Numbered from the stretch's first letter, positions 36,547 through 49,700 are shown. The stretch is DNA of 64,000 bases from Membranipora membranacea (GCA_914767715.1 OU612069.1:11839387-11903386); one strand, 5' to 3'. Numbers and translations: made by a program. The notes: generated from the sequence alone by a model not told the origin.

Positions 36547-39500
36547 ATGGAGAAGGGAGAGGGATATTCACTTTCTGTTGAGAACAAATCTAAGATCAGA
36601 GTGATAAGTTATGGATCTCTTATAATCGGCACACTCGTCGTTGGTATGATTGTTGGTAACATCTTCATGTTCAACTACATGAACAAGAGGTTTGATCTGG
36701 TGAGTGAAGATAGTTCGTAATTCTTGCAAGAACAATTGATATGTGATGTGATGTAAGATGTTCAATTAAATGAACTTGCTGTTTAGTATGAAACAGAAGT
36801 TTGGACTGCCTCTAAATAGGGACGCATGGTGCCCTAAATCCTCATACTGAGAATGCGATACATCCTAGAAAACTAGAATGCATCCTAGAGATGAGGCCAT
36901 GGTGGTCCTCCTTATCGTGGGTGTGAAGCGAGCTGCCAAAACTGAACTGGCACTAACCAGCCATTGGCAGTGACACTTTGATCTTAGCCAATAGACCGAA
37001 CACTGCAAATTTTCAAAGTTTTCAAATCATAAAAGTGTAATGGTTTGAGTTGAGTGTTTAAGTAAACTATTGTTCATATCCTAATGCTAGAATTTATATG
37101 AATTAGGCAACTTAATCTGGCAAAATAAACTTAGATCGGTGCCCGAAGTTCTATGAATCGGAAAATCCTTCATAATATGTTACTGAGAAATATCCATCCA
37201 AATGACAGTACAATATGTATGTCATATTGCGAAATTGCCACATAATAATGATCTCACTAGACTCATTCACTTTTGTTGAATTTGTTGCGATGATGAGACA
37301 CCACCATGTCAAATCAGCCACGATACTTTGCGAAATAAAAACTTCATTATTTGTGTTCGGGATTATCATATTATATTATATTATATCATATGATATTATA
37401 TTATATTTTATCCTATCATCATATCATATCATATCACATCCTATCAAACTACATTGTATTATAATATATTATACTATATCATTTTTTATAATACTATATT
37501 ATTATTTTATATAATTCAATCCTATTTGTATTGATAGAATAACCAAAGGATCATGAGGGTACAAACCATTGTAGCTGCAGAAGGACTAGAGTTTGATTCA
37601 GCAACCACACCTGATGCCGAGGTAAGTCATTATATAAAGAAAAGCGTTGAGATTTGCACCAGTGATGAACATGTTGAGGAATTTATGATACTTGATCATA
37701 TATTACCTTTCTACTGTAACCTGTCGAATCCAGCTACTTTATCCCCTAACGGTTTCCTTGTATGAATCAAACAAAATTAAATATGATAATCGGAAGAAAA
37801 TCTTTACCATATCACACACAATAGTTGATGTTGAGGTAAACAACTACGCAATTGAATTCAACCTCCCTATTCAATGCACTTTGTGTGGAGATCCTAATCA
37901 CTGTAAACTATAGCCTCTCTATTTTGAAACACCTACTATGGTGACAAAGGTTCCCAATTGGAGGTCTTGGGTTTAAATCCTGATACTGTCTACCAACTAC
38001 TGGGCTCAATCGACGCCCCAGGTGTGCTCCGACCTGCCTCCAAACTGAGAGTAACTTGGTGCCGAATACAGCGGCCTCGCCCTTAAGGCACTGTTATTTC
38101 TCAGTCTTCGAACAGAGACATACTTGCGATTTTAACACACCATTTTTACTCTCACATAATTTTTGAATCCAGGTCAATCAAGCCCTTCTCTTCTAATAAT
38201 GAGCTGCTGCAGTCTAGGGGGGATTTAAATTGTATCACTAACTGTACCTACTGTTTGCCTCATGAACTCACAGGGGTCAGCAAATTCTTTACTTTTTGTA
38301 CACTGTTAGAAAGTTGTTGAGCTACTGATGATGTAAGACCTAAAATACAATTTTATTTGGTGACATTGCGTCATTTCATCAAAGAAATGAGGCCCACCTT
38401 TACGCAGTAATCCATACATACTCTCAGCTTTACCTATAGTATACTCAACCTCAAACTCGGAAACTACATATCCTAACATACAACAGATATGAATCCGTAC
38501 CTACTCAATTGTACATCTCTCCCATTTTTCAGTTGCAGGAGGTAGACAGACTCAAGAGAACAGTTTACAGGAAAAGACCAAGCTGTAAATGTAAAGCGGG
38601 ACCTGCAGGACCAAGAGTGAGTTGACTTCCATGTTTTTTTAGTGAGAGGAGGTTGTTATTGACAACCCACAGTTGATGTTGGCTGATTCGGCTGTCTTAG
38701 CTATCAGAAAGCTCAGGGTGGAAACTGACAATGGTAATCAATCTTACAAAGATTGAGATGATCTGATTTGGAAGTGTCGACAAAAGGTTCAATAGCCAAA
38801 GAAATCCCTCAGTAGTGTTCTTAGTTGGCTTTCATCTTCTGCTCAGGAGAAGACAACACTGTGAGACAATTTTCAGAAAGAGAAAATTATACATGGACAT
38901 AAAAGTTATAAAGGGAGTATAGATGACCGATTGAATAACAATTATCCTGCTCAAACCTACAGATAAGGTGTTCAAGAGTCAGGAGTGGTTTAATGGTTAA
39001 GGGTTTGGATGTGATCTATGAGATCCAGGTTCAATTCCCAGCGCTGATTTGGTACTGGAATACCGTTTGTCCTAGCTAGGTCCTTGTGGAATGGGACTGA
39101 AAACACCGAAGGTCTACTGTGTGCTTGCGCCATCCACAGGCAGTAAAAAGAACCCCCTCTGCCTATTGATGATGATGATAAAACATAAAACGTTTGACGT
39201 ATTTTTCAGGGCCCAAGCGGATCAAAAGGACCAACAGGAAGTCCAGGTCCAAAAGGAGACAGGGGAGAGATGGGTGTCGGAATCAGCCTCCCAGGTGTAC
39301 CCGGATTACCTGGACCAAAGGGACCGACTGGACCAGCAGGAGACACGGGACCAACTGGAGCTCCAGGCCGTGATGGTGAGTTTATCGGAAACTACCCCGG
39401 ATCAATTGAATAAAGTTTTTCCTCTTTTCCAAAGCTAAAATTGTACTGCTCAAAAACTAAAAACCTGCTTCCCTTCATAGTATGAAAATGTCATTACAAA

Positions 39501-41575
39501 TTTGTAATGGAATCGGTTGAGACACAATTATTTGTCAAAATCAGATCACTTGTAATCGACTTATAAGAGGTAAAACTCTGCTTGCTCAATGCATAATAGA
39601 ATTATAGTAACAACGGAAACGTACTTTGAAAGGAAACTTCATGATAATTAATCTCTGGCTTTCCTTAGTTGATAAAGAACATGCAACCCTCGGTATCACC
39701 CTTCCAGATTATGAAGAAAACTTGGACATATCCACATGAAATTTCTACTATGTAAATTATTTATAGGAGGACAAGGCATTCCAGGAGACCGTGGTATGCA
39801 AGGTGCTAAGGGAAGGACAGGCGATATGGGTGCACAAGGGGCTCCAGGAAAGGATGGAAACCCAGGTCCACAAGGAGATAAAGGAGAAGCCGGAGAACCA
39901 GGAGCTCGAGGAGCTAATGGAGAAAGTGCACCTAAGGGACAACCAGGAGTCAAAGGTAAGTCTGTTGAATAAATCGTAAGTACCTTTAAAAAAATATTAT
40001 GAGTAATAATAATGATAATAAATTAATAATGAATAATTGTAATAGGCAACGTAAATATACAGAGTTTTCTTCACACCTCAAGAACTCATTTTTTCTTGAG
40101 CAATGTGGCAAGGCTCAGTTAATTAATAACACAGTACTGTGTTATAACTGGTAAAATTTACTAGCTTTAACCTGGCCTTTGAGCCTTATATTTTGTAGTT
40201 ATCTTATCTTACCTTAAGCATTATCCTGAACCACGGCGCATCTTATAGCGAGTTTATGCAAATTTACTTATCTCGTTAGTTCGTCTAGTTCGCGGGTTTT
40301 TCTCATCCCATTCATTCTAGACAACTGAAGTGACAAGCCGTCTTTTCACAATTCCCACCCTCCCGCCCTAAAATACTACCTTATGTTACTATATTTCTCA
40401 GTGTGTGAAAGGTGACCTGGGTGCATATGTGGTTGGTGCTAAATTTTCCGCCTTTTCTAAAGTATCGAGGCCGAATTTCCTCCTATAAAGTTCTTGCCCT
40501 GCCCATGCTGTTCTCCAGCAACTTACTGCACTTACTTAAATGTTCATTTCTAACTTATTGGGGGTTAACCAGGAAATGGCGTATTAGTCGCCCCCTCTTA
40601 TAGGGGAACCCCCAGCTATCTTGTTATTCATTGAGGTAAGAAAAAATAAGTTTTTCTCAGTTAACTATTGTGAAGTACAAACAACCGTGTAAAACAAGAA
40701 AATATGTTTTCATAAAGTGAAGGCAAGTGATTTAGTTTATATTGACTTCTGCCTTGATAAGGTATTGATAAATTTATAGCTTTATTGATACAATGTTGAT
40801 CGATATTCACAGGAAGTGCTGGAGCACCAGGCCGCCCAGGTAACGATGGTGAGCAAGGACCAAAGGGACCAGTCGGCAACCCAGGCTCTGGGGGAAGAAA
40901 GGGAGACGCTGGAAAAGATGGTGAAGATGGAAAGCCAGGAAGTAAGGGAATAGAAGGTCCACCAGGACAGCCAGGCAGACCAGGATTTGATGGTGAACCA
41001 GGACCAACAGGCAAGCAGGGACCAGCTGGTGCACCAGGAGCTCCTGGCATGAAGGGTCCACAGGGAGATAAGGTGAGGGGGTATTTCTCTTTAACTAAGC
41101 TCCAATTCAGAGAAGACAATATTGAATAGTTGGCCCAAAAAAGTCACTTAAAGTCACAGTTCTATTGAGCGATGAATGATGAGAGAATTATTCTGGCAGT
41201 AATAAATTTTAAGTCCCCACCCCAGTTTTGATGTGATAATAGGCAAGAACATACTTGATTTGTGTCATGTTCTTAATGGCGTGGCAATAAGTCTCCATGA
41301 AATACTACCATATGCGGTCACTCGAACAATCAGAGATTTCTGGCAGTAGGTGATTCAGGGCTATCAATATTGATGCGATATCAGACAGGAAGCTATCGGA
41401 TTACATGGTTTTAGTGACCAAAATACGGCAATAGATATGGTGGTATTCCCACTAACGTAGAGGCATATATATAACCACAGTTTATAACCTTTTGATTATA
41501 TAGGGACCTGCTGGACACAGTGGAGTTGAAGCTGGAGATTATGGATATGAGTATAAGGGCACTCCTGGTTGGTAG
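36547..41575 (+). CDS. Collagen C: type II transmembrane, furin-cleavable short-chain collagen
   Basis: Seven coding exons: 36547-36699, 37538-37621, 38533-38616, 39210-39375, 39767-39955, 40813-41072, 41504-41575, giving 335 aa with all phases consistent. The first exon ([19 protein letters not shown], then one membrane segment about residues 19-44) resembles gene B, and the stalk is [17 protein letters not shown] is the furin-type site and [11 protein letters not shown] the Cys-X-Cys knot. Helix exons are 166, 189 and 260 nt, identical to B. The interruption (MGVGISLPG) falls at the same residues as in the other four genes. In the second helix exon a triplet reads APK instead of Gly-x-y (GES-APK-GQP), which would break the helix again. 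The Tyr-rich tail is [20 protein letters not shown]. The acceptor of exon 3 could also be 6 nt later without frame change. AATAAA follows at 41612-41617. Confidence 0.87.
36785..37000 (-). mobile_element. U2-snRNA-headed SINE, copy 2
   Basis: Minus-strand copy in the intron after the membrane exon of collagen C. The U2-derived part is trimmed (starts GGTCTATTGGCTAAGATC); the body (CTAGGATGCATTCTAG, GGACGC) matches the others. Confidence 0.75.
37365..37515. repeat. AT-rich low-complexity tract (TATTA/TATCA units)
   Basis: About 150 bp made of interchanging ATATT, ATATC and TATCA pentamer-like units in the intron before the second coding exon of collagen C. It ends 20-25 bp before the acceptor. 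Confidence 0.85.
37955..38150 (+). mobile_element. tRNA-derived SINE, family 1 (5'-truncated)
   Basis: Starts within the tRNA part (GGTCTTGGGTTTAAATCC), then TCTACCAACTACTGGG, CCCAGGTGTGCTCCGACC, CCTCGCCCTTAAGGCAC and the CTCAGTCTTCG tail. Intronic in collagen C. Confidence 0.7.
38974..39165 (+). mobile_element. tRNA-derived SINE, family 2
   Basis: GTCAGGAGTGGTTTAATGG, then box-B-like CCAGGTTCAATTCCC, TTTGGTACTGG, and GGTCTACTGTGTGCTTG near the end. It ends about 45 bp before the acceptor of the first helix exon of collagen C. Confidence 0.7.
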
Positions 41576-41611
41576 TTCTCGTTAATTCTCCTGCATAAAG
41601 GACAAGAGGAA

Positions 41612-41617
41612 AATAAA
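41612..41617 (+). terminator. Polyadenylation signal of collagen C
   Basis: AATAAA 37 bp after the stop codon. Unusually close, but the only nearby hexamer in the transcript direction. Confidence 0.5.
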
Positions 41618-41629
41618 TCATGAAGAAGC

Positions 41630-43740
41630 ACAAATATTCAAAGAGCAATGATGACGCACCAGTTCGAGCCTTTGAACTTTACAAAAGACTATAATTACAA
41701 AGCTGAAACTATTTTTTAAAACTGATTGCTTCTCTCTTACTTATGATTAAATAAAGGCACTCGGCACCTTCTAACCAACTTTGTACTAGTATTAAGCATT
41801 TCTGGGTCAAATATCCGATCACATCCAGTCAAAATAGAAATCGATGAACAAAGAAAATAGGCAGAAGGAGCAAACGCAAAAAAGAAGGGACAATTTGTTT
41901 TGTCACGTTAGCGATATAAATTAACTCCAAGGCCGAAACAGCAATCATGCTCGATACACATTATACTATACACATTGTAAATCATCACTCGACTTACTTT
42001 CCACCAAAAGACACTCAGTTAAATTTTTGTTATCCTCTTAATTCCCATGTAAGGACAACTCACTGGCAACAGTTAAAACTTTCTTAGTGCAAAAAGTTGA
42101 GTTTGATTTATTTGATTTGGTACAGAGAAATGACAAAATGAACAGAACCTTTGGAAACCAGAAAGGAAGCATATGGCCAAAAATTCCACGCTATAAACTT
42201 GCAACATGAGATTCATCGACATGTCGAATTTGTTCTTTTATAAAGACTATCAATAAGAGTGTTAAAAAAAGAAGTGTTTGTTATTATTTCAATCGTTATT
42301 TAGTAAGTTAGCATGCATCTTTTAAGTGCCGATAGCCAGCTGGTATGGCACCGATTTATGATAACACTTTGAATCAGCAAGAAAAAAGTCATAAATTACA
42401 TCAGCAACGAATAATGAAGAGATCTCAGAAATTAATTATGTTGACCCAAAAGTTGTCGGAGGCAATAACTCTATGTAGATAATGAGCTGAATATGGCTCC
42501 ACCTTGCTACTGATTTCCACCGTAAAAAATATTACCAATTTATATAAGGGCTCAAACATTTGAGACCGGCGCTGAAGCTGTGGATATGGTCAAGGAGTAA
42601 AAATAGTCATTATTGATCCTAAATTAAGATGACCTCATAATGGTTTACACTGCTTACACATCATAACGGAAAATTCTGTACCTATCTTTGACGGTGAGTT
42701 GTGTGCCTATCTGTCGGTAGACTTTCATCTATATTATTGCATCATGTCACATACACTACATTGTATTTTAGAGAACAGTATCTAATCCTTGTGGGCTTTG
42801 CGAGCAAATATGCTGCCTATTCAGTGGCTTTGAATAGATAACCTCCGCCGAACATGCATACCATTGTTGCTTGTGTATTTTACCTTCTGTCACTTATGGG
42901 ATTAGGCAGTAATAAGGCGATTTAGGTTTGGGTTAAGGAATTCCTTATATTTATTCCAACCTTGAAGATAAAACATTGACCACTGCACACACATATTAGG
43001 GGTAGTTTTTTTTTATAAATTCCAAACTCTTATTTTTGTGATTTGAACACAGACGTTTGTACTTTGTTGAAGATCTTAGGCTACAAATAAAAGTTGTTCT
43101 TCATTCACAGATCATATCAACAAGCTGACGTAAAACTTTCTCAGGTAGGTAGGTAGTTAATCATCAGATATCCTTACCAATACCATCCTTGTATATATTT
43201 CATGTTATTCTCTTCCGTTTTATACACGTCAAGTTAAATGAACTAGTGGGAAAGTGTCGAATTTACAATGGATGGCACAATAATTTTATACTATAAGTGC
43301 CATTTACATATTTAAAACCTGAATGTGTTAAGCGGTTAAGTATTGTGTTAGTTAGGCATTATAACAGCTTTCTATAAATTCATATTGTTTTGTGCGAAGC
43401 AAAGAATGAAATTTAAAAAGAAAAACTTTCACGTGCAAGGCTTTAAATCCAGTCTGCTACTACATGTCTAAGCGGCTTACATGGCCGACTTAGGGGGATA
43501 TTAAAGTTTGAAACAAAAGACTCAGCGGGGTAAGTGGGTGAAAGTGCCAAATCAACCAAATGACAAGAAAAGCAAACCAAGGCACTTGGTATCAGTAATT
43601 AAAAGCCTGTATACTGCAACAGTGTCTTTCTATAACCTGTTACTTTCAAACATTCATCACCTTTCTTTGCTTCGTTATAATAAACATGCAAGTTTTGAAG
43701 CATTTGATACTCTTTCCGACAGACCTCTGTTTACACACCG
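41630..43740. other. Intergenic region between collagen C and the TIR gene; no gene seen
   Basis: AT-rich, no exon-like frame and no repeat family shared with the rest of the window. A TAATAAAC-rich stretch near 43675 could hold the TIR gene's core promoter, but I cannot support a specific element. Confidence 0.35.
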
Positions 43741-43753
43741 TTAAGGAACCAAG

Positions 43754-46700
43754 ATGCCACCAAGAAGAGCAGGAGCGGCTGTGAGCGGTGTGGGAAGGCG
43801 GAACTTTTGCAGAGCATTAGACAACAAGAGAAGTAAGAAGAAAATGGAGGCTGAGAAGCATAAGTGGATAATTGATGTACCGACTCGATGCGCTGTCAGC
43901 GAGAGGATGATAGGTATGTTTATATCTCCTGCTTAGAAATACAGGCTGCATGGTGAAGAGGCATGTTTGATGTACCAATTTGAGATCAATCAGGGTGATG
44001 TAACACTTTTCAGTCCAGGCCAACAATCGCGAAGACATAAATTGTTTTGATTTTGATAAACACGGGATAAAATAAGGGGGTCTCATTGAACACCACTCAA
44101 TATGATGTTACAAAGACTGTGTCAAATTGCTCTCTGTATGAGCCAGACTCTGACCGGGAAGATTCTCCAACACGCCCTGCTCTGACTAACCATGTACAAT
44201 ACTGCCCTAGATCTCAAATCTAAATAGGTGTTGGTGAGGTTGTACATGGGGCATCCCTTTGAGTCCATCAAATTCATGTCGTCTGCCCTAAGACCCTCCC
44301 TCTTCACTGTCCTGGGAAAATTACTATATACGACCGTGCCAATAGAGAGGGGGGGACAATTCCCATGTAACAATGTATATCTTCATTTCCCTCAAAAGTA
44401 TAGAACTGCATTAAAAAAAACTCAATATTTTATTAGATGCTCTCCAGATTACGCAGTAAACAATTAATAAGTTCATTTTAATAGATAATTCACATATTGG
44501 ATAACCATACCATAGGCAATAAAACAAGTAATTTAATGCCTTCTGAGGTGATCTTTTTACATTATAAGCGCTAGGGGCTCATTTTGGTAGTCCAGTTGAA
44601 AGGATAATGGACATCCAAATATATATATATATATATCAATTTCGGCATCACTATTTATGAAATCTATCAGCATCAACGCATCACCGCTCTAGTAAGAGGA
44701 GTTAGTTTCAAGATATCAACCTGGTAGAGCTGCATAGTTCATTTGTTTCAGTTGTAAGAGCTGGAATATATGATGTGATATCCTAGATGAATAAAGCATT
44801 CACTGGAGGAAATTTGTGCCACTTTGCACGTACTTGTAATGGTAAAGTTTGATTCATGGTCACATTTATTAACCCTACTACATATAAGCTTAACTACCTA
44901 AAATATATCTAAAATTAGTACTAGCAAACATAAAGCCAACCCTAACTAGCCAAACTGAACATGAGCTAAAGATAACACCATTGTAGGGTCATATTTTCAT
45001 GTCTTTAATAGTATTGTAGTAAGTATTGCAGAGAAATTTGTAGAGAATTATGGGTATTTTTCTTAGTTTAGTAACTTTACAATAAATGCACTGGCTGTTT
45101 AAAAAGTGACTACACAGGTTTTGACAACTTGTCCGGAGAAATCAAAGCTGTGTCCCCAAAGTCCAAATTCAGATATGACACTCTATTTAGGTATCATCAA
45201 CAGTTGACAAAGTAGCTGCCGTCATTTTTCTAAAATCTCATTTACATTTGTGTAATTGTACGTATTTGTATCCTTAATTGTAGACGAGGAGTTATTAAAA
45301 GCCATAGGTTACTATCGCCCTCCGTCCTCATGTGACGAGGAATCGGAGGACAACTTCTACTCTCTGGACCCGGCTCAGTATAAATCCCCTCAGGACTCTC
45401 CGCTGCTGGGGGACGCTAGTAGGAGAGGATCATATAACAGTGTGAAGAGTAAGCGAAAACAGTGGAGAAAAGAGCTCCGAAGGAGAATCAAACATGGCGG
45501 CCAGTCCACAGCCAACAAACTCAAGGTGAAGGTCAAGTAGATCAACAAATACTAAAATCACTTTTGCCTTGCTCTGTCCTCCTATTAAGACTCGTCTCCC
45601 CTCTACTTTCCTCTCCGCACTGCCAGCGGCTCAGCTTTCTACAGAAAATATTCTCGCTCGTCCCTCAGAGCTCACTAGTTTTGTTGGAATCATTCACCTT
45701 TATCTTTCTCTGTCTGGTGACGGTGATATCAGTAATTGTTTTCACTGGTATACCCTATAGGAGTTTAGTTTTCGCGGCATTTAGGATTCGCTTTTCGCAT
45801 TGTTGCCTAGGCTGCGAAATTTAGTGTATCTTAAATTAAACTCAATCACCATAGATTCATAAACAATGTACAATTATACAGGAATACACCTTGCCCAGGC
45901 ATGCTAGCTTGCGTGGTGTAGTGGTCTAAGTGTCTGCCTTGCAAACAGATGGAGATTTATGTCCTGGGTTCGCATCCCATCTCGGACATTTTTTTTAATT
46001 TTCACTAGTAAGCTTACTAGCGAAATTAAGTACTAGTGAAATTAAACTCTAGCTAAATTAAACTCCTATAGGGTATTGTAAACTCTACTAACACTAGCTA
46101 CCTTGACAGCCAACTTGTGCATGTGCAATTTAACGGTGCTTCACATACGGTGGAGACGTTAAGTGACGCCTGACTTTTCTCTACCTAGGATCACAGGTGC
46201 ACAAAAAAAGGGAATGTGTCATTCATACGAGGATATTGGAGTTATGTTCCCAGTTTGAATGAATTCACAATAATTTAAAAGATGCTTTTCAGAATAAACC
46301 AAACATCATAGGGCGAAAAACTGTTGCTTGTGTGTGATGGGTTCTCCGAATCGCTACGGCCTGCACACAAACTGGATAGGGATAGAGGCCAAGTATGGCT
46401 GTAACACTCCCTTGAGAAATTAAGAAGTTGATGGCTGTTGGAATACAATTACCTCTCTACTGTTTTCAATGTCAACAGTTTACAGCACTACGTTTAGTCT
46501 TTCTATCATTAAGATTTGCTGTCACATATTTAGCCCAAAGCTATGTTTATTTAACAAATCTGATAGTCTGAATCTATGTTAGATCTCAACTTACACAGGA
46601 ATCAATCTGCTAAACAAAAAACTGGCAGTACATTTGATAGCTTTTCCAACATGACATTATTGATGAATTTATAACAGGTATTGGGAGGTTGTACTGTTTC

Positions 46701-49700
46701 AGGGTCATCAGAATTCAGTTGTGGCTTTACTTGACTGCTCGGAAACTTAAGGCTTTGACAGGGTCTCTTAGGCTATCGCTTTGCTTGACTGCGGAGAAAT
46801 TTATTGACAGGCGACTCACTGTTGTCAAACTTCTGTCTTTGAACTTTTAAATAAATAATCCAAGGAAACTTTACTATGCCAAATCTTCGTAACATGAGGT
46901 ATTGCAGAAGGAGGAGAAACCTTACAATGGTAGGTTCTAAGATTTCATGGGCAGTTCTCGCTCCTTGTGTCTAATTCATTGTTATACTTTAACTATGACA
47001 GGTTGTGGAACCAGATTTAGCTTCAGTTCAACCAATGGTTGATATCAAGCGCATCAGTGAAAAAAGCTTTTTTTTGTTAATCAAATGTGTCACAAAATTA
47101 TGCCTTGGATATTTAGCAAGATAAGTTTAACTAGCACAATCAACAACCTGTAACTTGGAAAGCAAGCATGATTATTAAGACTTTTTATGTCTCCGGTCTG
47201 AAAAGCAGTTTGTTTCAGTCAATTAATTTAATTGAAAATTTAGGGATTCGCAACCTTACTTAATTGCTGCATTTTGACTTAGTGACCTAAGGTGGAGTGA
47301 TGTACATCACATCAAGTTCCGCGTGATTTTGTTGATATTGGGGATAGGCAACTCTCATTGGCTTATTATGTTCTATAATTCTGCATTTTATATTTATTAG
47401 AATAAACATACAATGAAACCAGAGGATGCTGTGGGTCTTTTCATTGTGAGTTCATTTAATTTTGTAAAGATTGCTTTATTTCATCCACTTATTCTTTTTC
47501 TTCCTATTTCAACCTCATCTCTTCTCCTCACCTTGTTTTGATTCTGTTTTTGTCATTTCCTCAAGGTCTAAATAATTACTGAAAAAAATATTGTTTAAAT
47601 TTAGTTATTTTATATACATATAATTTTAATCTTTTTTGCCTCATTGTACTGTACCGAATTTTCATAGATTTTTATATGTTTATTCACAAGAATTAGCAAG
47701 AGTCATCTAAGAATGGCGTAGAGGTAGCCTGTCTTGGCAAGCGTTGTATTTAGGGGTGGTTTCCCCCCTACCACCAACAAAAAACTTGTCAAGACAGGTA
47801 GTGAAGAGGTTGAATCGGCTAGTTTTTTATTTCCAATTTCTTTCTCTTCCGACTATTAACTGTTTATGATCGTGACAATGATCATATCCATAGGCTATTG
47901 TTATGATATATTTTTTGTAATGAAGTTTATTCTCATTCAGTCACCATAATATTATTTGATTTATTGTTTCAGAAGGGTATGAGCAGGCAAAGACAAAAGA
48001 CAAGACATAACACCGCCAAACACGGACATTTCATAACAAACAATAATAGCGTAAGTTTGAAGCATATTAAAATATTCCTAGTCTTGGAGAATAGAAATGT
48101 GAACCATTAACACCAGGAAAAGTCAATGATCTATTTAAATTTGGTGAAGCCTACAACTTGTGTATTATTAACCTTGCATGTTGTTTCGTTTACATTAATG
48201 ATGAGAATCATGCAAACTGATTGCAAGCTCCAAGATTCATCTATTGACTATCATCAAAACTTTACAGGAAACTTTTAACTATCTTGTCTTCTTGAAATGG
48301 CAGCAAAACCTACAAAAACCTTTTTCTGATACAACACCCTGTTGGTATCAAACTGAATTTCAATATAGTCGTATATTGACATATTCAAAGAATTATTTTG
48401 TTTGGTTATAATACAGCAAACTAAAAATTTATGTGTTTAAAACAGTATGACTTGCATTCATTGGGATATTATAGAGAGTAAGTGGAGGAGCTGGCAAACC
48501 AGGACAAAGACCGGATTCTTATCGCATGAGGCGAAGATACATGCACGGTGGTGTAACTGGAGGTAGGGATTACCAGGCTGTATCAAGCCTGAGGTAGAGG
48601 CTCGTAGACAAATGCTTTTAATAACTGAAATACACATTTCAGATATCCCTGTACTATCTCTGAGCATACCTACTAGTGTGCCTGTCAACTAACTGCAGAT
48701 TGATGTTGTTGCAACTACTCCAGATCATCAAATGATTTTTTCTTGAGTTTGAAAACGGCTTCTCATTTTTCGCATCAATTAATTTGTTCTTAATTTCTAT
48801 CTACAGATGCTAATGGCTCTGGGATGTATGACGGGGATGATATAGATGGAAATCCATTCCTGGATCACGATGTATTTGGCAATGAATCGGTGCTAGAAGA
48901 CTTTGACCATGGAGGTAAGGAGGTTACTTTATTGTGTAAAGTTTTCGCTTGAAAGTACTGCGTACGAGGATTCAACTTTATTATATTTACTCAAAGTTTT
49001 CATCCCCGATTCCAATTATGTAAACATATATACTAAATGGTGATAGATATTGATGCAGTTTACCTATAAAGCAAGTCCCAGCAAACTTAATTCTGATTGT
49101 GACTTAGAATTTCTTGTCATACCACTACACATTACTACAAGATGATTTTACTTCTATGCTTCTATAGTTCTGCAACTCATCACTAAACACATTGTATGAA
49201 TTAAGATATTTGGTATATTAATTATATTTTCTACTGTGTGGTTCAATTCGTAACAAAGTATCACCCACATGCAGTGCATCCTAGAATTGATTATAATTCT
49301 AGATGAAGATACTGAAACTTGCTCTGAAAGCGATGAAGGTGAAACTTACCCTCGTTTTTGTGTCCTTTGGGTCACAATACTATCTGCTTTGACCATAAGC
49401 TTACTCATTTTCTACTCATACCATTTTCAGTAGCACAATTGGGTGTGGTTTACAAACAGTAACATATGTTGATGTGTGCGATGTATCTTGTAGTGATAGC
49501 GACAAAACAACTTTAATAATAGTAATGATTTCTCACCCACATATATTATTTTGGGGTTGTCTTGCTATGGAACAATAGAAGACAACTCCATTACCAATTT
49601 GAATAAATCTGGAAAACTAGATATCTTGAAACTCTCCTTTAGAGGAATAAAAATCTGATGTGAATAAATAACGGCAGAATATCAGTTTACCATCAAGGCA

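Noticed and set aside
37215-37514. 99-codon frame rich in Ile and Tyr
   Set aside because: It is a translation of the AT-rich low-complexity tract.
45526-45540. Stop VKVK* as the end of a separate short gene
   Set aside because: A donor (AAG/GTGAAG) lies just before it and links in phase to later exons. It remains possible as an alternative end.
46908-46929. Micro-exon KEEKPYN in the TIR gene
   Set aside because: It changes the phase from 0 to 1, and no following exon accepts that without a stop.
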